Assembly (NCBI GenBank): GCA_017165825.1
Contig: CM029376.1
Span: 17,246,886-17,310,885, forward strand
Direction: 5' to 3'
Length of the DNA: 64,000 nucleotides
From: Hepsetus odoe
Lineage: Eukaryota; Chordata; Actinopteri; Characiformes; Hepsetidae
This document shows, one piece after another, positions 10,879 to 22,010 of the stretch (position 1 is its first letter; each line of letters starts with the position of its first letter). Both the position numbers and the translations under genes were made by a program. The notes beneath the pieces are model-generated. The model did no database searches and had not been told where the DNA came from. It saw nothing but the letters and a program-made list of their open reading frames with translations.

Positions 10879-11693
10879 CTTTTTCTTCTTTCGGCTGTTC
10901 CCGTTTAGGGGTCGCCACAGCCGATCATCCATTTCCATTTCGTCCTGCCCTCTGCATCCTCCTCCTTCAAACCAACCACCTGCATGTCCTCTCTCACCAC
11001 TTCCATAAACCTCCTCTTTGGTCTTCCTCTTTTCCTCTTTCCTGGCAGCTCCATCTTCAACATCCTCCTTCCAATATAATCCTTCTTTCCCCTCTGGACA
11101 TGTCCAAACCAATGTAACCTTGCCTCTCTAACTTTGTCTCCAAAACATCTAACCTAAACTGTCCCTCTAATATACTCATCTCTAATCCCTCTAATCATCT
11201 CTAAGGGTGGTGGTGGTCTAGTGGTAGGGTACTTGCCTATGGACCTCTGGATCAAGAGGTTCCCGGTTAAAATCCCACCTCTAGTACTACCATCACTGGG
11301 TCCCTGAGCAAGACCCTTAACCCTGAGTTGCTCCAGGGGGACTGTCCCCTGTAATTAGGACATGTAAGTTGCTCTGGGATAAGAGCGTCTGCTAAATGCC
11401 GTAAATGTAAATGTAATCCTATCCATCCTCGTCCCACCCAACAAAAATCTCAGCATCTTTAACTCTGACACCTCCAGCTCCGCTCCCGTCTTTTCATCAG
11501 TGCCAGCGTCTCCAACCCATACAACATAGCTGGTCCCACTTCTGTCCTATAAACCTTCCCTTTTACTCCAGCTGGTAAGCGTCTGTCACAAATCACTCCA
11601 GCCACTCTTCTCCACCCATTCCAACCTGAAGGCACTCTCTTCTTCATCTCCCTTCCACACTTGCCGTTACTCTGAACTGTTGAGCCCAAATAT
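10879..11693 (-). mobile_element. 5'-truncated RTE-like LINE (G1) with nested SINE
   Basis: Minus-strand 3' end of a non-LTR retrotransposon. The body is 10879-11204 plus 11417-11693, with a SINE A between. On the minus strand, residues from YLGSTVQSNGKCGREMKKRV and PAMLYGLETLAL (11459-11693) belong to the C-terminal part of the reverse-transcriptase polyprotein. After the SINE the DNA continues through the region equivalent to GRRMLR-PGKRKRGRPKR, with frame breaks. The 3' tail is short and GAA-rich. Perfect 13-bp target duplications (10866-10878, 11694-11706) bound the copy exactly at its truncation point, showing insertion by target-primed reverse transcription and little later decay. RTE clade is my best guess from the C-terminal motif. 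Confidence 0.9.
11205..11416 (+). mobile_element. SINE family A, copy 2 (nested in LINE G1)
   Basis: Near full-length: box A-like ggtggtctagtggtagggta, box B-like ttcccggttaaaatcccacc, central cctgagcaagacccttaacc, and tail ataagagcgtctgctaaatg followed by gtaaatgtaaatgtaa. It interrupts G1 between tctctaa and tcctatcc, which read as contiguous LINE sequence, so it inserted after G1. Confidence 0.92.
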
Positions 11694-11706
11694 TGTTCCA
11701 ACCACA
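11694..11706. repeat. Right target-site duplication of LINE G1
   Basis: tgttccaaccaca, identical to 10866-10878. Confidence 0.9.
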
Positions 11707-12922
11707 ATTATAATGAAAAAAATGCTAGTTTGTTTTCTCTTGAACCTTTAATTTTTTTTCTTTTTAAGGAAATTATATATGAGTGTGAGGAGTGTTCCCA
11801 AGAGCCTTTATGTAATGTAAAGGTCTAATATGTTTTTTTCTAATCCCATAACCATATGCCAAAATCAAAAAATCGTTTTCTGTCAGAGTGCAACTAAAGT
11901 TTGAAGAAAGGGAGATGATATGTCAGACACATGTCCATCACTGTGTTTCTGACAACCAGGAACCTGCTGTGCCAGTTTAACAGCTGACAGTCAAAATTGT
12001 TACCGGTGTCCATTTGAATTAGCAATAATATTCCCAAAGGGTGCAATTTGGAAATGAAATGCTGGCAATACAAATATGTGGTTTATGTGATTTTCTTTAC
12101 AGTATGCATCTGGGTAAGTACTCCATATGTCCACTGATTTGTGGCTTTAGATAAAAAAAAGCCTCTCTGAGGATCTGGTTCCCAATTTCTTGCTTGTCAG
12201 AAATCAATGAATGTAAGGTTGAGACGGATATAAACTTTGAAAAGTCCTTTTGAACGTGTCATATTGGGAAAAGAGGCAGCAGTGCTTTTTTGCGATGGAT
12301 GGGCTGACATTGCTAGCTAGACCTGCCTTCTTGCCAAGCAGAATGAAGAGCAGGAGCTGTCAGTGAGTCATCAATCTCACCATTGCTCCAGCCTTGTGAA
12401 GGCATCTGCCAACAGCTGGGCTTTCATTACACAACACATCACAGCAATGCATACAACAGCCTAATTACACTCATCTGCTTTGGTAGTGAACACAACAAGC
12501 ATGCAGAACAGTGTTGAATGATAATATAGAAGGTAAAAAAAGGTGGAATGAGGGTGAGTCACAAATTTAGGAAGAAAGAGAGACAGACAGATCAAGCGAG
12601 AGAGAAAAATAGTGGTGGGAACAGCAGGCTGTTTGACTCAACCATGGTATTGTTATCTTGGGGGATGAAGCTCCTTGTCACTCCAACACCTTAAAGATGA
12701 CTACATGGAGAACACTGTCACCACACTCCCAGCATCCTTCATACTCACTCACTTGGTCACTCTGTCAGTCTGAGCAGCTAAGAGCCACTTCCATTCCAAT
12801 AAACTTACAGAGCAGAATGTTTACCCTATAAGAGAAAATGTCTACATTCATTCAAATTACAATTAAGTAGTGTTTAAAAAGATAAAACATATTGTAATTG
12901 AAAACCTTTAGTAATATAAGTA
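11707..12922. other. Unique sequence, part conserved-looking
   Basis: No gene seen. The block about 12290-12480 is less AT-rich, free of simple repeats and lacks open frames, the look of conserved non-coding DNA. This is unproven without alignment. Confidence 0.4.
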
Positions 12923-13005
<83 letters not shown>

Positions 13006-13014
13006 GCCTGTCTG

Positions 13015-13061
<47 letters not shown>

Positions 13062-13062
13062 G

Positions 13063-13099
<37 letters not shown>
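12923..13099. repeat. Compound (TC)n(TGTC)n(TATC)n microsatellite
   Basis: Three phases in order: TC dinucleotides (12923-12977), TGTC tetranucleotides (about 12977-13017), then TATC tetranucleotides to 13099 with one TGTC reversion near 13061. The open frame reading through it is purely repeat-encoded. Confidence 0.97.
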
Positions 13100-13167
13100 T
13101 ATGTAATACATTAATATAACATAACATTTAAGTAAGTAGTTAGCAGTGACTTAAATACAATTGGGTG

Positions 13168-13509
13168 AAAAGTAAAGTGCAAATGATAAATATTGGCACC
13201 CCTTGAGAATATAAGTAAAATGTGGGTGAAGTAGCTTCATTTAATGCTGAAAAGAAACTTTAATTGAGATTCATTTATTCAGAGAAAGCAAGATCATTAT
13301 CAACATTTCCTCATTTGGTTTGTGAGTCTTATCTCTACCGTGCTGATGAATAATTAAAGGAAATTGGCCTCTTTGTCACCTCCTATTTGTACTTCAGTTA
13401 ATCACAGAGCCACAGTTTACAGCAAGAAAGTCCCTGTACACTCTAGCTATCATAAAAATGCTTTAGCTACATTGCATTCCCAATGGTGCCAATAATGCAC
13501 TTTACTTTA
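13168..13509. mobile_element. Candidate small non-autonomous element with terminal inverted repeats
   Basis: The left end 13168-13200 and right end 13485-13509 are inverted copies sharing aaagtaaagtgca and tattggcacc. The left copy has about 8 extra bases between the two parts. The interior of about 285 bp has no open frame. TATTGGCACC-type ends resemble Tc1-like termini, so this may be a MITE. No clear TA target duplication at the outer edges. Confidence 0.5.
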
Positions 13510-16080
13510 GTACACATAACCTCTTTGAAAAGGAAGTTAAAGAGTTCTTAAGATGATGCAAGAACCATTTTATTCTAAACTTTAATTCTAACCAGGGTTG
13601 TGGGGGGGGGGGGGGGGTGCTAAAGCCTGCTCTAGCATTAATGAGGGAAAGAAACACTCTGGTCAGTTCAAGAAGCATTTCTTTAAAGAATCATTTTTGT
13701 ATGTTATATATATTTAAGGGTATTAAGAACATTCCCATGATGAACATTTTAATAGCGTAAAAGTCTGTACACTTTATAACACTATTAATATACTTAATTT
13801 TTAGAGAGTACTTTAGTCAGTGTAACTAGTTACTGCCTACCTCTGTGTAAAGTTATTGTTTCGGAGTTTTGAGCTGATGTGATATTTTCTGAAATAGAAA
13901 TATTTCAGTCGAAAGCATCGCAACTGTGTCAAACATGTAGAAGTACTAATGTTTCAAAGATTACAAGATTTCCTTGTAAGAACGAGCATGTTTTAAGAAA
14001 AAAATCAGCCATTGTTGGCTTTCATATAAATCAAACACATGTTGATATCAGAGCAAAGTAATTGGTAGAGATATGATCTCCCACCATAGCACCTGCCTAT
14101 CTGGCAGCCTCCTACCAAACTCTTTCTGGCCAACCCCTAGGGACCAGAGAGCCACCAGAGCCATTCATTGGCTCATTTGTTCAGTAATGTACTATTGAGC
14201 TAGCTGAAGAAAGGAAAAGGTAGATAGTGTAAGAGAGCTGAATTGAACCCAGTATTTGAGCCAAACTGAGAGAACTGAGAGCCAAGCATGACTGCAGCTG
14301 TTAACAGCTTAGCAAAGAGAAGTAGCTGTATGAACCACACATCACAGGCATGGCTGGCAGGTGGGATGTGGTAGTGGGTAGTAGTATACACACGGATGCA
14401 GACACATACCTACATACACCATGAAGATTGTTAATAAATGATCCCACATCGGTTAGTCTCCCGCTGCTGTGTGGATGATACGATTTCTCCCTGTAACTCA
14501 AGGTGGCTAGGCTGAGGAGGGAGACGAGTGGAGGAAGATTGGCCATGGCCCAGGACCCAAGCTTATCGTCTGCATCAGACAGGACAGCCAGATTGGATTG
14601 GGGTGGCAGCATAGGGCAAACAGGACAGGGGCCATTGCACCTTAATTTCCATCATGCGGACAGATGAGATTATCCTCTACGATTCACGTTGCGTACTCCA
14701 TCAGGTGAAAATAAATAAACAGTGACAGGGCAAATGTAAAATGACATCTGCAAAAAAGCCTTGATAAGACTCTTGAGTAATTTATTCATCATTTCATGAG
14801 TCAACAGGTATCAAGAGAGCAGGACAGTAAGATTGCCCTGCTTCTGTTTTTCTACTCACTGATCAAATTCTAGACTGGGCAAATTTGTTTTCATTACTTT
14901 TTGCATCATCAGAAATAAAACGATGGCCAAGAAACTGATAGACCCAGCAGGTCCCCTTAATCTTGCGTGAGGCGAGCCCCATCCATCCAGGATGACATGT
15001 GGAGATAGGACCCCTGCATACATTCTGCATGAGGCTGAGCTGAATACAAGCGTGTCAGAGGACCTTTATCGGCGCTGCCACTACATGAAGCCATCTGACA
15101 TTATCAGCAGTTTGGAATGAGAAATAACTTTTCTGACTGATGCAACCGGAATGAGAAACGTGTCCCTCAAGTGAAACTTTTATTTACCAGCAGGAGTGAG
15201 GAACTCACCCTTTCTTACTACTCTACGAAACCCATGGTGCCGCAATCTTCCTAATGTGTCAGCAGAAAACAGATGAGTGGCGAGAAAATGGAGGCCTGTA
15301 GTCTAGTGATGGCTAGCTCGCGATTTCTCTCTCTATATCTCAGGCTGTCTCTCCCTCTCTCAGTTCCTGGACTCCCTGTGGGCCCTGTCTGTGGCTAACA
15401 GGTGTTCCTCTCTCATTAGCGTCCTCACAGAGCCTACATTCTCTTTGTGGCCAGATTAGCCTGCCAGTCTGGCGGCATGTGACATCGGCGCACCAGTCTC
15501 GACGGGCACGGTGGCAATGGCACCACCTCAGTCTGCCGCAATCTGTGCCTTCAGATGACAGCTGAAAGCAACCCTCATCCAATCAGGGGCCCTGGCGCTG
15601 GAATGGGATGGGTTCTAGACGCCGTCACTCAGAGTGAAGGACAATCAGAGTAACTCCTGCAGTGGTCAGAAAAGTCAGTGTCAGAGAAGTGAGGAGCTGT
15701 GGTTCTGACCTGCTCTCTTAAGTCCCATGGTATCTCTTGTGCAGCTGCACTGAGACCTGTGCTGCATTTATAAGCAGTCTCCAAACAAGCAATGTTTGGA
15801 AAACAGCCAAAAGGGCCTATTGGACAGTAACTCTGTAACACTGTAAACAGACTGAGGAAAATCAATAAGCAGTGTTATCATGGCCTGTTTATAGCAGGCA
15901 GCAATGGTCCACTTTGACACACTGACAATATGACGATTTAATTTTAAATGGCAGAATTTATTTAGAAGCAGATGATTTAGTCATTTTTTTCTAAATCCAT
16001 TGGGTTATAGAAATAGGGATAGTTAGGGAAAGTTCAAAACCATGTCAGTAGTGAATGAAAGGCCAAATAAACATGTATGC
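13510..16080. other. Unique sequence, GC-richer blocks, no gene seen
   Basis: Includes a 16-G run at 13602-13617. Blocks at about 14940-15125 and 15330-15620 are the least AT-rich unique DNA here and look conserved, but have only short unrecognised frames. No exon with convincing splice sites and protein similarity was found. Confidence 0.4.
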
Positions 16081-16423
16081 CCCTTCTTCTTCTTTTCTTC
16101 TTCTTCTTCGTCTTCTTCTTCCGGCTACTGCCTTTAGGAGTTGCCACAGTGAATCAACTGTCTCCATTTCTTCCTGTCCTCCTTCAAACCAACCACTTGC
16201 ATGTCCACTCTCATAACATACATAAATCCTCCTTGGTCTTCTTCTTTTCTTCTTTCCTGGCACCTCCACCCTCAGCATTCTTCTCCCAATATAATCCTCA
16301 TCTCGCCCCTGCACATGTCCAAACGAATGCAACCTTGCTTCTCTAGCTTTGTCTCCAAAACGTCCGACCTGAGCCTTCCCTCTTATACTTTAACTCTGAC
16401 ACCTCCAGCTGTGCCTGTCTTTT
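16081..16423 (-). mobile_element. RTE-like LINE 3' end (G2)
   Basis: Minus-strand LINE fragment of the same family as 10879-11693. The (CTT)n tract at 16083-16121 is its GAA-type 3' tail. Upstream of this on the minus strand, the frame gives DEDYIGRRMLRVEVPGKKKR, the C-terminal motif of the family. An internal deletion joins this to a block matching ctctgacacctccagc. A 7-bp acatgta at 16071-16077 and 16424-16430 is a candidate target duplication. Confidence 0.87.
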
Positions 16424-16430
16424 ACATGTA

Positions 16431-16839
16431 ATCATGTAATCCCAAAGACAGTTAAATGGTTAAATGGTTAAGACAGTTAAGGCAAATAAAAGTCAAAAAG
16501 ATTTTTAATGGCATCTAAAACTAATGACCAGTGTGATCATATATACAACCAGTGAATTTAACAGAGGTAAGCAAAGAATGAAGGAGCAGAATGGCATTGT
16601 GCCAGACCATTATGCACCCCCCCTCCCCCTTCTCTTGCTCGACCCTTCATTTTCTCCTAACGGATGTAAGGACCTGGTGTCTGGAGGCTGGTCTGGTGGA
16701 ATGAGTTATCCCCATGTGTGGGCCAGCCTAATGGAGGCCACTGACTTGGACATCTGTTTCCAAGGGAGGGCAGAGGAAGCGCTATCCACTAGCCAGCGCA
16801 AAATACCCAAAAAGGTTGTAAGAGAACATTTAGACAGAG

Positions 16840-16841
<2 letters not shown>
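16431..16841. other. Unique sequence, no gene seen
   Basis: No gene recognised. The 136-codon frame at 16524-16934 runs into the GA microsatellite and ends in repeat-encoded arginine/glutamate, so it is not credited. Confidence 0.4.

Positions 16842-16905
<64 letters not shown>
16842..16905. repeat. (GA)n microsatellite
   Basis: 64 bp of pure GA dinucleotide. Confidence 0.97.
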
Positions 16906-16906
<1 letters not shown>

Positions 16907-18145
16907 AAAAAGTAATTATTTCAGATCCATATAATGCATATTCACCTGTTAATCTATTAATCAAATGTGTTTTATAAAATAAGGGTTTCTTTATATGAAA
17001 TTGAAACTGATTGCATAGATCTGCTGTTTTCACATATTTAGATCTGTTTTTATTTGGGTTGGCAGCAACTTTGTAAAGCCTGCAAAATCATGAAGGAAAG
17101 AGCTGTTTTCAGATTCTTCTCTGTGTGCAAATACAAATGCATCACATTCATCATTTCTGTTTGGAAAGACATTGTTTTAACCAGATACAGTGACGCAATC
17201 CCCATGCCCAGCTGCCAGAAACTAAAACATAAGAAATTAAAACAATAAAGATTTTGGCTACATCCGAATAATTTAACGAATCTCTCTTTCCATGTTGATG
17301 GATGGATTCACAAGCCAGTCATCTCTACCAATCTATTTAGACCAGAGGCTGAAGAGTAGGTGAAATCAGGGCATAAGAAAAGAAAGTTGTATTAAACTTT
17401 TAAGACAGCTGGGTTTGTTCCTTGACATTTTCAAAGCAAAGAATGTTTTTTCAGCATCCTGAGTGATTTATTTGCACATTGTCGGGAAAGATGACGACAT
17501 GGCAGGCCACCACAGAGGCATGTTACCAGAAAGTTTGTCGGCTTACGCAGGAAATGTGCGCTCAGTTGGTAACATTCATTGTGTCCAGTGTGAACCCAAG
17601 ATAACTGCCACACTGACCAAACAGGTCTCAATGTGTCATTCAGTCATACCTGCATTTGTGACTGGATCACCCTAGAACCCTAGAACATCTGTAAACAGGG
17701 CCATTGATATGTCAAAAGACACTTTTTGTTCTCCAGACAACCTTACACACATGCACACACATATTCACACAAACGTCCACCAGCCACATTTGCTAAATTA
17801 CCCATGTTTGCTTGACCGTGTCACCGAGCTCTGATGAATACCACACATATGCTGCATGACACTTTGTACAAAACGGAACATCCTCTAACCTTTACATCAG
17901 CCCTCAAGCAGTCTGCCTTCTTATCTCGGAAAATATTGCAATGCTGATAACAAGGGCTTTCATATCCTATCTTTGCAAATACCCCCTAAGGAGCATTCTT
18001 CTGTCTCAGCTCAATCTATATTCATAGACAGAAGCCCATTGTGAAATGTTGCTAGACTCTAATTTGATGCAGATAAAAATAATGACAATGGAATTTAAAA
18101 ATAAGCTAAACTTCCCATAGCCTGAGTGCCTGTGCACATAGCTGA
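16906..18145. other. Unique sequence, no gene seen
   Basis: No recognisable gene. A mildly CA-rich stretch lies near 17745-17775. Confidence 0.45.
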
Positions 18146-18175
18146 GGGGCCTGGGAAGGGGGAGGGGGAGGGGGG
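18146..18175 (+). other. Predicted G-quadruplex motif
   Basis: Runs of G at 18146-18149, 18153-18155, 18158-18162, 18164-18168 and 18170-18175 with loops of 1-3 nt satisfy the usual four-tract G-quadruplex pattern on the plus strand. Role unknown. Confidence 0.8.
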
Positions 18176-18434
18176 TACATGAGAAATGGGATAGAAGGGG
18201 TGTCTGTCTGCTTTGATTAACACAGCCTGATAGAGAGATGTAAGAGTGAAGAGAGAAAAAAGGAAGCATAAAAGAATGTATAGTCAGTGATCCAAGGTAA
18301 CCTAGTTAGTGCGGGGAGCCACAGGGGGATGATGGTGGTGACATTGACAGGATTGTGTGGTCTGTGATTCATCGAGCCTTCCTCCTATCTCTTCCTTCTG
18401 CTGCCACAGTCAGTCACGCAGACAAACACACATG

Positions 18435-18436
<2 letters not shown>
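18176..18436. other. Unique spacer, no gene seen
   Basis: Purine-rich unique DNA between the G-rich tract and the CA repeat. Nothing recognised. Confidence 0.35.

Positions 18437-18467
<31 letters not shown>
18437..18467. repeat. (CA)n microsatellite
   Basis: About 15 CA units. Confidence 0.95.
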
Positions 18468-18469
<2 letters not shown>

Positions 18470-19080
18470 TCTGGGGAGAAGGCTGGGGAATGACGGAGCA
18501 ACCCAAATATCACTGAACACCTCCCCCATCTGTCTACTCCTTTGCTTCACCCCTGTTGCCAACTCTTGCAGTGTTATTTGAATTTTCTCCTTTTTAATAC
18601 ATATGCTGGAAAGTCTAGACAGAAGTGAAACCCTTTGCTATTACACCCTTCAAAATTCAGGCTTATAAATAGTTTTACCTTATTCTCAGCAAAGTCAGAA
18701 AAATATGTATGACTGTAAGGAAGCCCCCTGATAGACAGTGTTGATCTCTGGAGCACTCTGTGCTGCAGTCTCAGCCACACATATCTCACAGGTGTCCCAG
18801 ACAAAGCTGAGACTCATTAAGGACTGGGTTTTTAAATCCATTCAGAAAACAAGGACTTTGCCCTCCCTTGAGCATTTGGTCAACAGTTATTAAGCCAGGT
18901 TATTTTCAGTTGTGATTCCTTAATTTCTGGCCTGTGATTGCTGTTTTTGTACTTGTTTTTTTAATTTACCTGTTTGACCTTTACGTGTCTGACTGCTGTT
19001 TTTTGGATACGTTTATTAAATATTACCAATTTGCACTTACACCCTATCTTTCTTTCTTTAATCCTCACAATGACCTTTAC
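18468..19080. other. Unique sequence, no gene seen
   Basis: No gene or repeat recognised. Confidence 0.4.
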
Positions 19081-19416
19081 AAGGGTGCCACAGCGGTGCC
19101 TCGCAGCAAGAATGTTCGGTGTTTGATCTCCCAGACAGGGCCGTTTGGGCCCTTTTTGCATGGAGTTTGCAGGTTCTCCTCATGTGGTTCTGCTCCCACA
19201 CTTCAAAGACAGCATGCAAATCAGGTGGACTGGAGTTGCTAAAGTGAATATTATGTTAGTGTGTTTTTTTCTGTGGGTCTCCCCGCAATGGACTGGTGTC
19301 CTGAACTGTCCAGGTTGTTTATTTGCAGTTTTACTCAATGAGCACTTGGAAGGTCTCCACCTCTGCAGCCCTGGTTAGGATAAGTGACTCAGATTAAGGG
19401 TGGATGGACTGATGGA
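19081..19416 (+). repeat. E-family dispersed repeat, copy 2
   Basis: Plus-strand copy with a decayed tRNA-like head (tgccacagcggtgcctcgca), then tttttgcatggagtttgcag, cttcaaagacagcatgcaaa, the tail module (aatggactggtgtcctgaac, ccctggttaggataagtgac) and (GGAT)n-like tggatggactgatgg. The order of blocks matches the copies at 3939 (reverse) and 46860. Confidence 0.65.
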
Positions 19417-20639
19417 AGTTACTGTAGTATGGTTTTTCATTGACAGTAAGGATTCTTTCTTCAAAAGGAAAATTAAAAGTGGCTCTTCTCTGGTATCACT
19501 CCATAGAACCATTTTTTTCACATGTATAAACTTAAAGGTTTAAGTTTAAAGCAGAGAGCTCAGAGCAGCATTTTGGTTTCAGCCTAAAAATGAAAGCCAA
19601 AGCTAAAAGATTTACCCTGGGGTGGCAAAAAAGCCAGTGGGAGCAGAAAGCTTGACTTGCTTGATCTTTGCATGCTTGCGTGAAAGTAATTACAAGCATT
19701 AATGTCTAGATATCAAGAATATTAATACAGCTCAATATGTTCTAACCTCATTTAATTGGTTAAGCACAGTATAGTAGTTAACGTTCCATCACAAATACAC
19801 ACATTATTGGGGTCTGACAAAGGCAGTGCATACGATACTACCAAAGTATGCTATACCCTAAAGCACAAATTATATCAGTAACCCTGAGTAGGACATTTCA
19901 AATGTTTCAGAAACCAGCAATTGACATTAACTGTCAACTGGAAAGATCCTTCATTAATGCAGTGATGGTTTGCTGTACATTCATATATACACTGACCTTA
20001 GCCGAGAAGTAAGGAGAGAAAAAAAAATCAGAAAAAAAGATATTGATATTGGAGATAAATGTACAGAAAATCAAAAGTAGGCTAAAATGTCTTTCAAGTC
20101 GTTTCATTCATAGGCTTCAAACGTTGCAGCCAAAAAAATTTTATCTTCAGGATGAGATTGAGCAAGAGAAAGACTTGAGCCTCCCCTGCCAGGGATGTCT
20201 ATCTCTGTCTTAACTGAGCCAGATTTGGCCTTTAGCTGGTGGCCATGTGGAGAGGACCCCACACTGGCTGACTGCTTTAAAAGGGCCATGTCAGTCATAG
20301 ATAGAAAAAGTAAAAGAAACTTTGAGTTGGCTTGATAAATCAGGGTAAAGCAAAATATACAGATGATTAACCAGCACAGGTATCTACTGAGCAACCTGTA
20401 CATAAAGTCAACATCTTATTTAAACAGCTGAGTTCCCTTTTCATCATGTAGTTCCTAAATATATGCAGTGTGAACAAGTACCAACTGGCTGTCGGGAGGC
20501 AAAAGAGACCGGGTCATTACATGAATAAAAGAGCCAAGTTCAAAAACGAACTCAACCAGCAAGCCAAACCTTGGCACAAACACTAAACTTCTTCAAGGTT
20601 AAACCATGCATGTGTGAAATGGGACTGATCCAAGACAGA
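19417..20639. other. Unique sequence, no gene seen
   Basis: AT-rich. No gene, RNA or transposon recognised. Confidence 0.45.
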
Positions 20640-20900
20640 GGACGGTGCCCATATCAGCAGGCTGTTGCTATCTTTCAGGGTTTCGAAGGGCATATGTGTT
20701 GCGCAGTGGGACAGGATGCGCAATAAGGCCCTCAGGGGCCGACAGGAGCGCACATGGGGTGTTTGGAATCAGAGTGGCCCCCCTGCCGGAAGCCCATCTC
20801 ATGGATGGCAGGGGGTCTCTAGTGGGGTTAAGTGGAATTGTGCTGTGCAATCAGCAGCTCAAGTCTACCCTCCAGCTATGCAGCATTTTGAAGTAAAAAA
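20640..20900. other. GC-richer unique block, function unknown
   Basis: About 260 bp less AT-rich than its surroundings. Overlapping open frames run in both directions (20645-20896, 20665-20973 plus; 20668-20850 minus), and a ctatctttcag acceptor-like sequence lies near 20670. No frame resembles a known protein. It could be a conserved non-coding element, an exon of an unrecognised transcript, or chance. Confidence 0.3.
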
Positions 20901-21138
20901 GGAGCCTCTATTGTTTTTTATCTTTGGAGCACATGGAGAACACTTTTGCTTGATGTGTTTTCTTGTACGTTAAGCTGCTTGAGATTGGAATTCAGAACTT
21001 ATAGAGCCGAAAACAAGTGATTGCATGAGTACACACTAACTTGATTAGAAAGTTAATCTATTAAGTTGGTCTATTGAGGCTCAGTTTTCCAAAAAGTAAC
21101 TTAGTTGTAAGATCATCTTCAGTGGAGAAGGAAGTGGG
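20901..21138. other. Unique spacer, no gene seen
   Basis: AT-rich spacer before SINE B copy 3. Nothing recognised. Confidence 0.35.
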
Positions 21139-21295
21139 ACAGCAGGGGCTTAGTGGTTAGGGACTAAGCCCGAGGATCAGAAGGTCATGTGTTTGAAACC
21201 CAGTACTGTTCCCATCACTGTTCCCTGGGTGCTGGATATGTGCAGAGGTGCTGAGCTGTGTGCTAACAATGACACATTTTCACTTTTTCACTTTA
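21139..21295 (+). mobile_element. SINE family B, copy 3 (degraded)
   Basis: Recognised from gggcttagtggttagggact, box B-like tgtttgaaaccc, actgttccctgggtgctgg and the tail gctgtgtgctaacaatgaca then tttcactttt. The centre is deleted relative to the copy at 6906. Confidence 0.75.
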
Positions 21296-21751
21296 ACGTG
21301 GTCAAATTGTTGTTCACTCTACCACTTAGTGGTACCCCTGTGCTTTAGGGATGTTTTAGGAAAACCAAGCCAAAATAAGGAAATCAGGAATAACTTTATA
21401 TTCATTGATCTGAATTAAATTTGGGAAGTGCATCACAGAGCAAACATTCAGGAAATCATAGACATCTGGCATGCCTGCCTCTATGGGAGGAAACAGTAGG
21501 AAGCTCACACATTGTAACTTGTATTGGATCTAAGATGATTGAGCGTGTATTTTTATAAAAGCACAATTGCTAAATTTGAAAGCTTGCATTTAAAATCCTG
21601 AATCATGGGTTTCTAGATTTTTTTTTTTACGTGTTTTTACTGGCTCTCACTCAGCGCCTCCATGGAAACAAGTAAATGCTCAACACATGGAAGTATCATA
21701 TTCTGCAAAGTCATCCGACATTTTTCACCCAAAACAAACCTTCAGTGTTAC
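21296..21751. other. Unique sequence, no gene seen
   Basis: No gene recognised. A short T run lies near 21620. Confidence 0.4.
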
Positions 21752-22010
21752 GGGGCAGCAGTGGTCTAGTGGTTGGGGAGTTGGCCACATGATTGGAAGA
21801 TTGTGGGTTCAAAACCCTTCCCAGTAAGTTGCCCTGAGGTACCTTTGAGTAAGGTACCATCTCTGTCAATGCTCCCCGGGCGCTTTCATAGCTGCCCCCT
21901 GCTGCACGATGTTTGTGTGCATGGGTTAAATGCAGAGGTCCAGTGTCGTTGTGGTTCACTGTGTGCTGTGCTGTGACCTCGCGATGACAAGAATAGACAC
22001 TTTCACTTTA
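21752..22010 (+). mobile_element. SINE family B, copy 4 (near full length)
   Basis: Head ggggcagcagtggtctagtg, box B-like gggttcaaaacccttcccag, central gaggtacctttgagtaaggt, ctgccccctgctgcacg, gggttaaatgcagaggtc, tail ctgtgctgtgacctcgcgat and cactttcacttta. It is the least rearranged B copy with the one at 6906. Confidence 0.9.

Noticed and set aside
11205..11280. tRNA gene (box A and box B present)
   Set aside because: The tRNA-like part belongs to a repeated SINE with a central domain and tail. It lacks a complete cloverleaf and acceptor stem, and the same applies to the other A and B heads.
12898..13119. 73-codon frame of Ser/Leu then Tyr/Leu/Ser
   Set aside because: Encoded by the TC/TGTC/TATC microsatellite.
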